From CAIYRG01 sp964446945 (GTDB lineage: Bacteria; Pseudomonadota; Alphaproteobacteria; Micropepsales; Micropepsaceae), in contig CAYUQO010000003.1 in the NCBI GenBank assembly GCA_964446945.1, forward strand, positions 248,001 to 312,000: a DNA stretch of 64,000 nucleotides, read 5' to 3'. This document shows, piece after piece, positions 32,301-41,775 of the stretch (positions within the stretch are counted from its first letter, which is position 1; each line of letters begins with the position of its first letter). The notes under the pieces were generated by a model that saw only the letters and a list, made by a program, of their open reading frames with translations, was not told the DNA's origin and did not search any database. The translations under genes were made by a program, and so were the position numbers.

Positions 32301-35300
32301 TGCGGCGCCAAAGGCCCGAATCCGATCCGCTCTGGTACAAGGACGCGATCATTTACCAACTGCATGTCAAGTCGTTCTTTGACTCCAACAATGATGGCGT
32401 CGGGGATTTCGCCGGACTCGTCGCGAAGCTGGACTACCTTTGTGAATTGGGGGTCAATGCCGTCTGGCTGCTGCCGTTCTATCCCTCACCACGGCGCGAC
32501 GACGGTTACGATATTGCCGATTACAAAGGCGTGCATCCGGAATATGGCACGCTGGGTGACGTCCGGAAATTCATCGAAGAAGCGCATGCGCGCAATATCC
32601 GCATCATCACCGAACTGGTGCTGAACCACACTTCAGACCAGCATCCGTGGTTCCAGCGCGCACGGCGGGCCAAAGCCGGATCGGCGGCGCGGAATTTTTA
32701 TGTGTGGTCCAACAGCGACCGCGTCTACTCCGGAACGCGGATCATCTTCCTGGACGTCGAAAAATCCAATTGGGCCTGGGATGACGAAGCCAAAGCCTAT
32801 TACTGGCATCGATTTTATTCCCATCAGCCGGATCTGAATTACGACAATCCGCGCGTGTATACGGCGATGTCGGCCGTGGTCCGTTATTGGCTCGATCTTG
32901 GCATCGACGGTCTCAGACTCGATGCCGTTCCCTACCTGGTCGAACGCGAAGGCACGAACAACGAGAACCTGCCGGAAACGCATGTCATCCTGAAACGGCT
33001 GCGGGCCGAATTGAGTGCCCGTTATCCTGACCGCATGCTGCTCGCCGAAGCCAATCAGTGGCCGGAGGATGTCCAGGCTTATTTCGGCGACGGCGATGAA
33101 TGCCAGATGCTGTTCCATTTTCCGTTGATGCCGCGAATGTATATGGCGATCGCGCAGGAAGACCGCTTCCCGATCACCGATATCATGCGTCAGACGCCCG
33201 ATATTCCTCCCGAATGTCAATGGGCGGTATTCCTGCGCAATCACGACGAACTGACGCTTGAAATGGTCACGGATCGGGAGCGCGATTATCTGTGGGAGTT
33301 TTATGCTGCTGACCGCCGGGCCCGCCTGAATTTAGGAATTCGCCGCAGACTCGCGCCGCTACTGGAAAACGACCGCCGCCGCATCGAATTGATGAACGGA
33401 CTGCTGCTCACGATGCCCGGCACCCCGATCGTTTATTACGGCGATGAGATCGGGATGGGCGACAATTTGCACCTCGGAGATCGCGATGGCGTGCGCACGC
33501 CGATGCAATGGTCTCCGGACCGCAATGGCGGATTCTCGCGTGCCGATCCGGCAGCGCTGAGTCTGCCTGCCATCATGGATCCGATCTATGGCTACGAGGC
33601 GGTGAATGTGGAAGCGCAGTGGCGCAACCCGCATTCGCTGCTGCAGTGGATGAAGCGCATGCTGCTGGTGCGCGGCCGGCATCAGGCGTTTGGCCGGGGC
33701 ACGTTGCGGTTTCTGCACCCGCGCAACCGCAAAGTACTGGCGTATTTTCGCGAACACCAGGGCGAGACGATCCTGTGTGTCGTGAACGTGTCGCGTGCGG
33801 CGCAGGCGGTCGAACTGGAGCTCACGGAATTTGCCGGCCGTATACCAGTCGAGCTTCTGGGGGGCAGTGCCTTTCCGGCAATCGGACAATTGCCGTATCT
33901 GCTCACACTGCCGCCATACGCATTCTATTGGTTCTCGCTGAGTGCATCCGCGGAGCCGCCGCCATGGACCGTGTTATCCTCCGGCAGCGTTGAGTATCAC
34001 ACGCTGGTATTGCGCAATGGCATGGGAGATCTGTTCGAGTCGCGTGAACGACAGCGGCTCGAACGGGACATCCTGCCACCCCATGTGGAGCAGAGCCGCT
34101 GGTTCCGGAACAAGGGCAAGCCGGTGGCCAACGCGACGATCACCAGCGTCATGGCATCGGCGGAACACGAGTTCGTGCTGACCGATATCGAGATCAGCGC
34201 CGCGGGACAAAGGACGACTTATTCGCTGCCGCTGGCGATCGCGTGGGACGATAAGCCCGTCAATTTCACTGAAGAGAGATATGCGCTGGCGAGAGTCCGC
34301 AGGCGTTCGAGAGTGGGCTTTCTCGTCGAGGCACTTGCCAGCCCAGCTGTTCTCCGGCAGTGGCTCGACTGGCTTGGCGGCAATGCACGGGTTTCGCTGC
34401 AGGGAGGCGAGCTGGTTTTTGCTGCCGAGCCTGGATTCCGTACTCTCGAGTGGCAGGCAAGTGATGTCCAGAGGATAGACCGCGATCTCAGCAACACTCT
34501 GGTTCTTGCCGGGCACCAGGCAACCGTCAAACTTATCCGTGTCCCGGAAACCGGGCCACATCCCGAGCCGGAAATGCTACGCTATCTGGCGCAGGCGGGA
34601 TTTACAGCCATTCCACAGCTTCTGGGCCAGGTTGTTCGGCGCAGGACAAATGGAGACGAATCGCTTTTGGCGATCTTCTTGAGTCACATTCCAAATCAGG
34701 GCGATGCTTTCGCCTGGACAGCGGATTTCCTCAAGCGAACGCTTTCAGACCGGACCAACGACGGCGAGGAAGTCAATCAGGGGGTTGATGCATACGAAAG
34801 TATTGCAGCGCGTCTCGGCGCAAGACTGGCTGAGATGCATATCTGCCTCGCGCGCGAATCGCAGAATCGGGATTTTGCGCCTGAAACTGTGACTGCCGCG
34901 GACGTTCAGGAATGGTCCGTCGCAGCCGGGCAGCAACTGAATGCGGCGCAGGCGGTGATCGATGCCGCGCCGGCGCCTGTGCACAGGGACTTCGGCAAAA
35001 TATCGGCGGCTTTGTCGGAATTCCCGGAATCGGCCGCTCGATTCATCCAAAGAATTTATGCCGCTTGCGAAGGATTGCCCAAAACCCGGATTCATGGCGA
35101 TCTCCATCTCGGGCAGGTTCTGGTTTCGGGAGGCGATTTTGTTTTCATCGATTTTGAAGGCGAACCCCTGAAGCCGCTGCCGGTGCGCCGGCGAAAATCC
35201 AGTCCCATGCGGGATATTGCCGGAATCCTGCGTTCGTTCGATCAGGCGGCGAGGACTGCCGCCGTCGAGGAGCATCCGTTTGAAAGCCCTGCGGGTGAGG

Positions 35301-35542
35301 AGCAGTCCGGCACTTTGCTCGCGCAATTCCACCGCCGCGCAACGGATGCATTCTTGAGAGGTTACGGAGAAATTCGCGGGGCAATGCTGGAACCGAGGGA
35401 ACTAAATCTGGCCTGTGCGTTTGCGGTTGAACAGGCAGCGTATGATCTGGTTAGTCAGCGCGTCAGTCCCTCGAAGCCGCAAAATGCGCCGGTTCGAGGT
35501 TTTCTGGCAGCCATTGAACGTTTACGGAGACTAGAACCGTGA
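32300..35542 (+). CDS. treS: Trehalose synthase-maltokinase fusion (TreS-Mak)
   Basis: 1080 residues from GTG 32300, which overlaps the glgE stop (TAGTG) and has GAGG ahead; an earlier in-frame ATG at 32240 lies within glgE. Residues 1-550 are a GH13 trehalose synthase: Asp in GLRLDAVPYL (about 207), Glu in LLAEANQW (about 250) and HD in FLRNHDEL (about 315). Residues about 600-1080 are maltokinase: HRDF, catalytic RIHGDLHLGQVL (about 930) and FIDFEGEPLKPLP with RRRKSSPMRDIAG. The protein would isomerise trehalose to maltose and phosphorylate it to maltose-1-phosphate for GlgE. Such fusions are known in proteobacteria. Confidence 0.95.
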   Translation: MRRQRPESDPLWYKDAIIYQLHVKSFFDSNNDGVGDFAGLVAKLDYLCELGVNAVWLLPFYPSPRRDDGYDIADYKGVHPEYGTLGDVRKFIEEAHARNIRIITELVLNHTSDQHPWFQRARRAKAGSAARNFYVWSNSDRVYSGTRIIFLDVEKSNWAWDDEAKAYYWHRFYSHQPDLNYDNPRVYTAMSAVVRYWLDLGIDGLRLDAVPYLVEREGTNNENLPETHVILKRLRAELSARYPDRMLLAEANQWPEDVQAYFGDGDECQMLFHFPLMPRMYMAIAQEDRFPITDIMRQTPDIPPECQWAVFLRNHDELTLEMVTDRERDYLWEFYAADRRARLNLGIRRRLAPLLENDRRRIELMNGLLLTMPGTPIVYYGDEIGMGDNLHLGDRDGVRTPMQWSPDRNGGFSRADPAALSLPAIMDPIYGYEAVNVEAQWRNPHSLLQWMKRMLLVRGRHQAFGRGTLRFLHPRNRKVLAYFREHQGETILCVVNVSRAAQAVELELTEFAGRIPVELLGGSAFPAIGQLPYLLTLPPYAFYWFSLSASAEPPPWTVLSSGSVEYHTLVLRNGMGDLFESRERQRLERDILPPHVEQSRWFRNKGKPVANATITSVMASAEHEFVLTDIEISAAGQRTTYSLPLAIAWDDKPVNFTEERYALARVRRRSRVGFLVEALASPAVLRQWLDWLGGNARVSLQGGELVFAAEPGFRTLEWQASDVQRIDRDLSNTLVLAGHQATVKLIRVPETGPHPEPEMLRYLAQAGFTAIPQLLGQVVRRRTNGDESLLAIFLSHIPNQGDAFAWTADFLKRTLSDRTNDGEEVNQGVDAYESIAARLGARLAEMHICLARESQNRDFAPETVTAADVQEWSVAAGQQLNAAQAVIDAAPAPVHRDFGKISAALSEFPESAARFIQRIYAACEGLPKTRIHGDLHLGQVLVSGGDFVFIDFEGEPLKPLPVRRRKSSPMRDIAGILRSFDQAARTAAVEEHPFESPAGEEQSGTLLAQFHRRATDAFLRGYGEIRGAMLEPRELNLACAFAVEQAAYDLVSQRVSPSKPQNAPVRGFLAAIERLRRLEP

Positions 35543-37743
35543 ACCGAATGGAAATTTTCGGTGCCGAACCGGACCGGGCCGCGCTCGACCTGCTGGTTCA
35601 TGGCCGGTTGAATGATCCTTTTTCAGTGCTTGGTCCTCACCAGACAGCGCAGGGGCGCGCGATCCGCGCTTACTTTCCGGGCGCACATGGCGTCGAGATT
35701 CGTAGCGCGAAAGACGGCCGCCCACTCGGCCAATTGACGCCCCACTCTGAATATGAGGGTTTTTTCTGCGCGCTGGTGCCCGGCGATGCGCCTTATGTTT
35801 TTCGCATTCACTGGCCCGGCAGCGTGCAGGAAACGGAAGATGTGTATGGCTTCGGCAGTCTGCTGACCGACCTCGATCTTCATCTGTTTTCCGAAGGAAC
35901 ACATTGGGATTTGGCGAACCGTCTCGGCGCCAATCTTTGCGAGATGGACGGTGTGCCAGGCGTCCGGTTCGCGGTCTGGGCGCCAAATGCACAGCGCGTT
36001 TCGGTGGTCGGCGCGTTCAACAATTGGGACGGCCGCCGCAATCCGATGCGTTTACGCCACAGTGCGGGAATTTGGGAATTGTTCATCCCGCGATTGGGCG
36101 CCGGCGAGCGCTACAAATATGAAGTCATTGGTGCGGATGGCGAGCTCTTGCCGTTGAAGGCCGACCCGTTGGCACGCGCGTCCGAGCGGCCGCCTGCGAC
36201 CGCCTCTGTCGTGCCGGAAACATGGGATTTTCCGTGGACAGACGGCGAGTGGATGTCGGCACGGCCGCGGAAGCACGCGACCGACGCCCCGATTTCGATT
36301 TACGAAGTTCATCCTGCATCATGGCTGCGGCCGGAAGGCGAACCGCACGGCGTTCTGGACTGGCGTGAACTGGCGCGACGCCTGATCCCATATGTGAACG
36401 CCCTTGGCTTTACGCATATCGAGTTGCTTCCGGTGATGGAGCATCCCTTCGGCGGGTCGTGGGGGTATCAGCCGTTGTCGCAGTTCGCACCTTCGGCCCG
36501 CTACGGCAAGCCGCAGGAATTTGCGCATTTCATCGATCAGTGCCATCGCGCCAATATCGGCGTGATCCTCGACTGGGTGCCCGGACATTTCCCGACCGAT
36601 GCGCACGGACTCGCGCGATTTGACGGTACGGCACTCTATGAGCATCAGGACCCACGCGAAGGATTTCACCAGGACTGGAATACGCTGATCTACAATTACG
36701 GGCGCACGGAGGTTCAGGGTTTTCTGATCGCAAGCGCGCTTTATTGGCTCAACCAGTTTCACGCCGATGGTCTCCGTTGTGATGCCGTGGCATCGATGCT
36801 TTATCGCGATTATTCGCGGCAGCCCGGCGAATGGATTCCCAATGTGTATGGCGGGCGGGAAAATCTGGAAGCCATCGGCTTTCTGCGCCGCCTGAATTCA
36901 ACTGTGAGCGAGCGCTGTCCGGGCGCGCTGATGATCGCGGAGGAATCCACGGCGTGGCCCGGTGTTACCCAACCGGTTTCGAATGGCGGACTGGGATTCA
37001 CATACAAATGGAATATGGGCTGGATGCACGACACATTAAGTTATCTGTCGCGCGATCCCGTGCACCGGCCCTGGCACCACAACGAACTGACATTCGGCCT
37101 TTTATACGCCTATTCCGAACATTTCGTTTTGCCGATTTCGCACGATGAAGTTGTGCACGGGAAGGGTTCGCTTTATCAGCGCGCGCCGGGCGACGATTGG
37201 CAGAAAATGGCCAATCTGCGCGTGCTGTTCTCCTATATGTGGACGCAGCCGGGCAAAAAACTTCTGTTCATGGGCAGCGAGATTGGCCAGTACCACGAGT
37301 GGAATCACGACGGCTCGATCCCCTGGGACTTGTTGCGCGAGCATTCGCATGGCGGATTGCAGCGGCTGATCCGCGATCTCAATCATCTCTACGGACGCGA
37401 TCGCGCATTGCAGGGCGATTCCGACCCGCAAGGATTTCGCTGGATTGTCCCTGACGATGCGGCGCAAAGCATTTACGCATATGAACGCCGGTCCGGCGAT
37501 TCACGCCCGATCATCGGGATTTTCAACTTTACCCCCATGCCACGATACAATTACCGGATCGGAGTGCCGCTGACGGGCCGCTGGCACGAAGTCATCAACA
37601 CCGATTCCCAGCATTACGGCGGTTCGAATCTGGGAAATGCCGGCGGCGTCGAGGCTGAACCGATCGCTTCGCATGGCTATGGTCAGTCGGTGTCGCTCCT
37701 GATCCCACCGCTCGCGGGAATTCTCCTGCAAGTCGCTCTGTAA
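35539..37743 (+). CDS. glgB: 1,4-alpha-glucan branching enzyme
   Basis: 734 residues, standard two-CBM48 form. The GTG at 35539 overlaps the treS-mak TGA (GTGA) with GGAG 9 bases ahead; ATG 35548 is an alternative. Domain order: N1 (LNDPFSVLGPHQ), CBM48 (GVRFAVWAPNAQRVSVVG), GH13 barrel with Asp in GLRCDAVASML (about 413), Glu in MIAEESTAWP (about 467) and PISHDEVVHGKGS. It introduces alpha-1,6 branches into glucan made by GlgA and GlgE. Start and stop overlaps imply translational coupling with treS-mak. Confidence 0.97.
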   Translation: MNRMEIFGAEPDRAALDLLVHGRLNDPFSVLGPHQTAQGRAIRAYFPGAHGVEIRSAKDGRPLGQLTPHSEYEGFFCALVPGDAPYVFRIHWPGSVQETEDVYGFGSLLTDLDLHLFSEGTHWDLANRLGANLCEMDGVPGVRFAVWAPNAQRVSVVGAFNNWDGRRNPMRLRHSAGIWELFIPRLGAGERYKYEVIGADGELLPLKADPLARASERPPATASVVPETWDFPWTDGEWMSARPRKHATDAPISIYEVHPASWLRPEGEPHGVLDWRELARRLIPYVNALGFTHIELLPVMEHPFGGSWGYQPLSQFAPSARYGKPQEFAHFIDQCHRANIGVILDWVPGHFPTDAHGLARFDGTALYEHQDPREGFHQDWNTLIYNYGRTEVQGFLIASALYWLNQFHADGLRCDAVASMLYRDYSRQPGEWIPNVYGGRENLEAIGFLRRLNSTVSERCPGALMIAEESTAWPGVTQPVSNGGLGFTYKWNMGWMHDTLSYLSRDPVHRPWHHNELTFGLLYAYSEHFVLPISHDEVVHGKGSLYQRAPGDDWQKMANLRVLFSYMWTQPGKKLLFMGSEIGQYHEWNHDGSIPWDLLREHSHGGLQRLIRDLNHLYGRDRALQGDSDPQGFRWIVPDDAAQSIYAYERRSGDSRPIIGIFNFTPMPRYNYRIGVPLTGRWHEVINTDSQHYGGSNLGNAGGVEAEPIASHGYGQSVSLLIPPLAGILLQVAL

Positions 37744-37744
37744 C

Positions 37745-39859
37745 GTGTGGAACTTTCCTGCCCGGCTTGATCCCGGCGCGCCGAGTCCGCTCGGTGCGAC
37801 ATGGGACGGGCTCGGAGTGAATTTTGCCGTTTTCTCCGCGTCGGCAGACAAGGTCGAGCTGTGCGTCTTCGATGCCGCGGGTAAACGCGAGATACAGCGC
37901 TTCCTGCTGCCCTGTTTTGATGGTGAAGTTTGGCATGGCTATCTTCCCGATGCTGCTCCGGGATTGGTCTATGGCTATCGCGCCCATGGGCCGTACGAGC
38001 CAAAAAGCGGACTGCGTTTCAACCACAACAAGCTGTTGCTCGATCCCTATGCCAGGCAGTTGATCGGGCGCTTGCGATGGACCGACGCGCTGTTCGGTTA
38101 TCGCATTCGCGCGTCGCATTCGCCGCAAGCAGATCTGTCTTTTGACCGGCGCGATTCGGCTCCAGCCATGGTCAAGGGCGTGGTCACGGGCGGCAGCTTC
38201 AATTGGCAGGATGACAAACGCCCCAAAACCGCATGGTCCGATACGATCATTTATGAATTGCACCCGAAAGGATTCACGCAGCTCCTCGAGTCCATACCTC
38301 CGCCTGAACGAGGGCGGCTCTCGGCGCTTTCACGCCCGGCGGTAATTGCGCATCTGCAGCGGCTGGGCGTTACCGCGGTGGAGCTGATGCCGGTCCAGGC
38401 CTTCCTTCAGGACCGGCACCTCGTCGACAGAAAATTGAGCAATTACTGGGGCTACAGCACGCTCGCTTTTTTTGCGCCCGAACCGTCCTACATCATCGAC
38501 AGCGCCGATGAATTCCGGATGGCCGTTCGCCGTCTTCATGCCGCAGGAATCGAAGTGATTCTCGATGTGGTTTACAACCATACGTGCGAGGGCAGTGAAT
38601 TGGGACCGACACTGTCCTGGCGCGGGTTCGACAATTCGAACTATTACCGTCTCTGCGACGATCGCCGTCACCTGATCAACGATACCGGAACCGGCAATAC
38701 GCTGAATCTCAGCCACGCGCGCGTGCTGCAAATGGTCTTGGACTCGCTGCGTTATTGGGCGGAGTCGTTCCATGTTGATGGCTTCCGTTTCGATCTGGGC
38801 GCAACACTGGGCCGGGAAGCCGCCGGTTTCGATCCGGGAGCAGGTTTCTTCGACGCGATCCGTCAGGACCCCGTACTGTCCCAACTGAAGCTGATTTCCG
38901 AACCCTGGGATCCGGGCCCGGGTGGATATCAACTGGGCAACCATCCATTGCCTTTCGCGGAATGGAATGACCGCTATCGGAATACGATACGGCGCTATTG
39001 GCGCGGCGATTCCGGCATGCGCCCGGAACTGGCGAAAAGGCTGTCAGGATCAGCCGACATATTCCCTCCTCCCGCGCGCCGCGCATGGTGTTCCGTAAAT
39101 TACCTCGCGAGCCATGATGGTATGACGCTCGCCGATATCGCGACCTATGATCGCAAGCGGAACGAAGCGAACGGCGAAGATAATCGCGATGGAACGGATG
39201 ATGATTTTTCCGCGAACTGGGGCGCTGATGGACCCACGGGCGACGCCGGTGTCAATGATCTCCGCCAGCGCGTTGTGCAATCCATGATGTTGACGCTGTT
39301 CGTCTCGCGCGGCACGCCAATGTTGCTGGCGGGTGATGAATTCGGCCGAACCCAGTTGGGCAACAACAACGCCTATTGTCAGGACAACGAGATTTCGTGG
39401 CTGAACTGGTCATACGCAGAAAACGATCCCGGCAATTTGCTGAGTTTGCTTGCAAGCCGAATGATCGCCATCCGCAAGACCTTCTCATTTCTGATCTCGC
39501 CGCGCCGGCGCGCCGATCTGCCGGCGCAAATGAACGTCATTGAGTGGCTCGACGAGCGTAATGTTGCATTGAGCGAGAGTGACTGGGAAAACGGTGAAGG
39601 CCGGGCGCTGGTGATCCGCTATTCCGGCACGAGGCCCGACGGTCAGATTGAAATCCTCGCGCTGTTGATGAACGCATCGGAAACCGAACTCGAGTTCAAA
39701 CTTCCCCAGCAAGTCCGCTGGCTCGTGCTTATCGACACATCGGACGTCAACCGGACCATGTTCGAGATCGAATCGGGGAGCTACAGCGTCCGGGATCGCT
39801 CGGCAGTGCTGATCAACGCAGTTTCGAGTGAACCGCTTCCGGCGGACCAGCTCTCGTGA
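37745..39859 (+). CDS. glgX: Glycogen debranching enzyme GlgX, second copy
   Basis: 704 residues from a GTG one base after the glgB stop. It begins PGAPSPLGATWDGLGVNFAVF, a typical GlgX/TreX CBM48 start. Catalytic residues are intact: Asp in GFRFDLGATLG, Glu in LISEPWDPG, Asp in ASHDGMTL. GDEFGRTQLGNNNAYCQDN is present. Compared with copy 1 it has a fuller N-terminal domain and sits in the maltose-phosphate operon, so it may trim GlgE/GlgB products or release maltooligosaccharides for MalQ and TreS. Confidence 0.96.
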   Translation: MWNFPARLDPGAPSPLGATWDGLGVNFAVFSASADKVELCVFDAAGKREIQRFLLPCFDGEVWHGYLPDAAPGLVYGYRAHGPYEPKSGLRFNHNKLLLDPYARQLIGRLRWTDALFGYRIRASHSPQADLSFDRRDSAPAMVKGVVTGGSFNWQDDKRPKTAWSDTIIYELHPKGFTQLLESIPPPERGRLSALSRPAVIAHLQRLGVTAVELMPVQAFLQDRHLVDRKLSNYWGYSTLAFFAPEPSYIIDSADEFRMAVRRLHAAGIEVILDVVYNHTCEGSELGPTLSWRGFDNSNYYRLCDDRRHLINDTGTGNTLNLSHARVLQMVLDSLRYWAESFHVDGFRFDLGATLGREAAGFDPGAGFFDAIRQDPVLSQLKLISEPWDPGPGGYQLGNHPLPFAEWNDRYRNTIRRYWRGDSGMRPELAKRLSGSADIFPPPARRAWCSVNYLASHDGMTLADIATYDRKRNEANGEDNRDGTDDDFSANWGADGPTGDAGVNDLRQRVVQSMMLTLFVSRGTPMLLAGDEFGRTQLGNNNAYCQDNEISWLNWSYAENDPGNLLSLLASRMIAIRKTFSFLISPRRRADLPAQMNVIEWLDERNVALSESDWENGEGRALVIRYSGTRPDGQIEILALLMNASETELEFKLPQQVRWLVLIDTSDVNRTMFEIESGSYSVRDRSAVLINAVSSEPLPADQLS

Positions 39860-41775
39860 GCGATGCATCTCTAAACGAATTTGCCGAAAGTGCCGGGCTT
39901 GCGGTGCATTGGCACGACATCGGCGGCAAGCCGCACCAGGTCTCGCCCGATGTGCTCCGCCACGTCTTGACGTCGCTGGGCTATGTCGTCGGAAGCGAGC
40001 AGCAAATCGCTGAAAGCCGCGGACGGCTCGAATATGAGAAAGGCCAGATACCGCCGCTGGTGACGGCCTGGGCCGGCGATGAATTCTGGGCCTGGGATCA
40101 AAAGTTCAGGGCGCCGGATATTCCGGGATATTACCAATGGAAGATCAATGGCGTGGCCACAACACTGGCCGCATCGCCACGGCGCTGCTTTTCCGTCGAG
40201 GAGATTACCGGTGCACGTCTGGCGGGCGTGGGGGTCCAGCTTTACGGGTTGCGCGGTGGGACCAGTGGTGAATTTGGTGATTTTGCCGCGCTTGGCGAAT
40301 TTGCGACAGACGCAGCCAAACATGGCATTGATGCCGTGGCGATCAGTCCTGTGCATGCCCTGTTCGCGGCCGATCCGTCGCATTACGGGCCGTACAGTCC
40401 ATCCAGCCGCATTTTTCTCAATCCACTTTACGCTGACCTGAGGCTCTGCGGCGGTCTCGCGCGGCCCGACGATGGTGGCCGCGGTCTGATCGACTGGCCA
40501 CGAGCGGCAGCGAAGAAATTCCGTGCCTTGCGCCAGGCGCATCATGGCTTCGACCCATGTGACCACGACGAATTTATTGCTTTCTGCAATGAGGCCGGTG
40601 AGCGGCTATACCGTCATGCATTGTTCGAAACGCTCGACACGCATTTTCGCGAGCAGGGCATTTTCTCATGGCGCAAGTGGCCCGCCGCTTATCGCAACCC
40701 ATCGCATCCGGATGTGCTTCGCTTCGCGATTGAGCAGCGAGAGACCATAGAGTTTCATCACTTCGTCCAGTTTCTGGCTGCACGCAGTCTGGAAGATGCA
40801 CAGGCACAAGCGCGCGGCGCCGGGATGAAAATCGGCATCATCGCCGATCTCGCGACGGGCATCGATCCGACCGGAAGCGACTGCTGGGCATCGCCCGATG
40901 ATGTGCTGAACGGTTTGCAAATCGGCGCGCCGCCGGATCTGTTCAATGCGGCCGGACAGAATTGGGGTCTGACGGCGTTGTCGCCGATGCAACTGCGCAA
41001 AAGCGGCTATGGCGCCTTTATCGCAATGATACAGGCGAGCATGAAGTATGCCGGTGGCATCCGCATCGATCACGCGATGGGTTTGATGCGGCTCTGGGTC
41101 ATTCCCGAAGGCGCCACGGCTACGGATGGGGTGTATCTGCGATATCCGCTGGATGACCTTGTCCGGCTGGTGTGTCTGGAATCACATCGTGCGCGCGCCA
41201 TCGTGATCGGCGAGGATCTGGGCACGGTCCCCGGCGGTTTCGGCGATGTGCTCGCACAACATGGAATCGGCGGAATGCAGGTGCTGTGGTTTCAGCAGGA
41301 ACAGGATGGGGATTTCATCCCGCCGTGGCGCTGGCGCCGCCAGGCGGTGGCGCTGTCGTCAACGCATGATTTGCCGACGATTGCCGGATGGTGGAAGGGT
41401 CGCGACATTGACTGGCGATCCAAACTCGGGATGCGGAGCCCCAGTGGCGATGCAGCCGCTGAACAGGAAGAGCGCAGGGCGGCAAAAGCAAATCTGTGGT
41501 CGGCATTGCTGGCGGCCGATTGCGTGCCCCCTGAACGCGAGCCCGCGAAGGCGGACCCGGTAGTCGACGGCGCGACTGTTTTCGTCGGTAAGACACCTTC
41601 CTGGTTGGCGGTTTTACCGGCGGAGGACATTTGCGGGCTGGAAGAGCAACCAAATCTTCCCGGCACGATCGATGAACATCCGAATTGGCGGCGCAGGCTT
41701 CCTCCGGGGCAATTCTTTTCTCAGCCCAATGTCGTGGCCCGCACCACGCGATTTGTGAAGTCACGCCGCTCGTGA
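39856..41775 (+). CDS. malQ: 4-alpha-glucanotransferase (amylomaltase)
   Basis: 639 residues; GTG at 39856 overlaps the glgX TGA (GTGA). GH77 signatures: WGVQLYGLR-like GVGVQLYGLRGG, nucleophile Asp in IRIDHAMGLMRLW, acid/base Glu in VIGEDLGTVP and Asp in SSTHDLPTIAGWW. It disproportionates maltodextrins, releasing glucose. In this operon it would recycle short chains produced by GlgX. The N-terminal extension of about 130 residues is usual for proteobacterial MalQ. Confidence 0.95.
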   Translation: MSDASLNEFAESAGLAVHWHDIGGKPHQVSPDVLRHVLTSLGYVVGSEQQIAESRGRLEYEKGQIPPLVTAWAGDEFWAWDQKFRAPDIPGYYQWKINGVATTLAASPRRCFSVEEITGARLAGVGVQLYGLRGGTSGEFGDFAALGEFATDAAKHGIDAVAISPVHALFAADPSHYGPYSPSSRIFLNPLYADLRLCGGLARPDDGGRGLIDWPRAAAKKFRALRQAHHGFDPCDHDEFIAFCNEAGERLYRHALFETLDTHFREQGIFSWRKWPAAYRNPSHPDVLRFAIEQRETIEFHHFVQFLAARSLEDAQAQARGAGMKIGIIADLATGIDPTGSDCWASPDDVLNGLQIGAPPDLFNAAGQNWGLTALSPMQLRKSGYGAFIAMIQASMKYAGGIRIDHAMGLMRLWVIPEGATATDGVYLRYPLDDLVRLVCLESHRARAIVIGEDLGTVPGGFGDVLAQHGIGGMQVLWFQQEQDGDFIPPWRWRRQAVALSSTHDLPTIAGWWKGRDIDWRSKLGMRSPSGDAAAEQEERRAAKANLWSALLAADCVPPEREPAKADPVVDGATVFVGKTPSWLAVLPAEDICGLEEQPNLPGTIDEHPNWRRRLPPGQFFSQPNVVARTTRFVKSRRS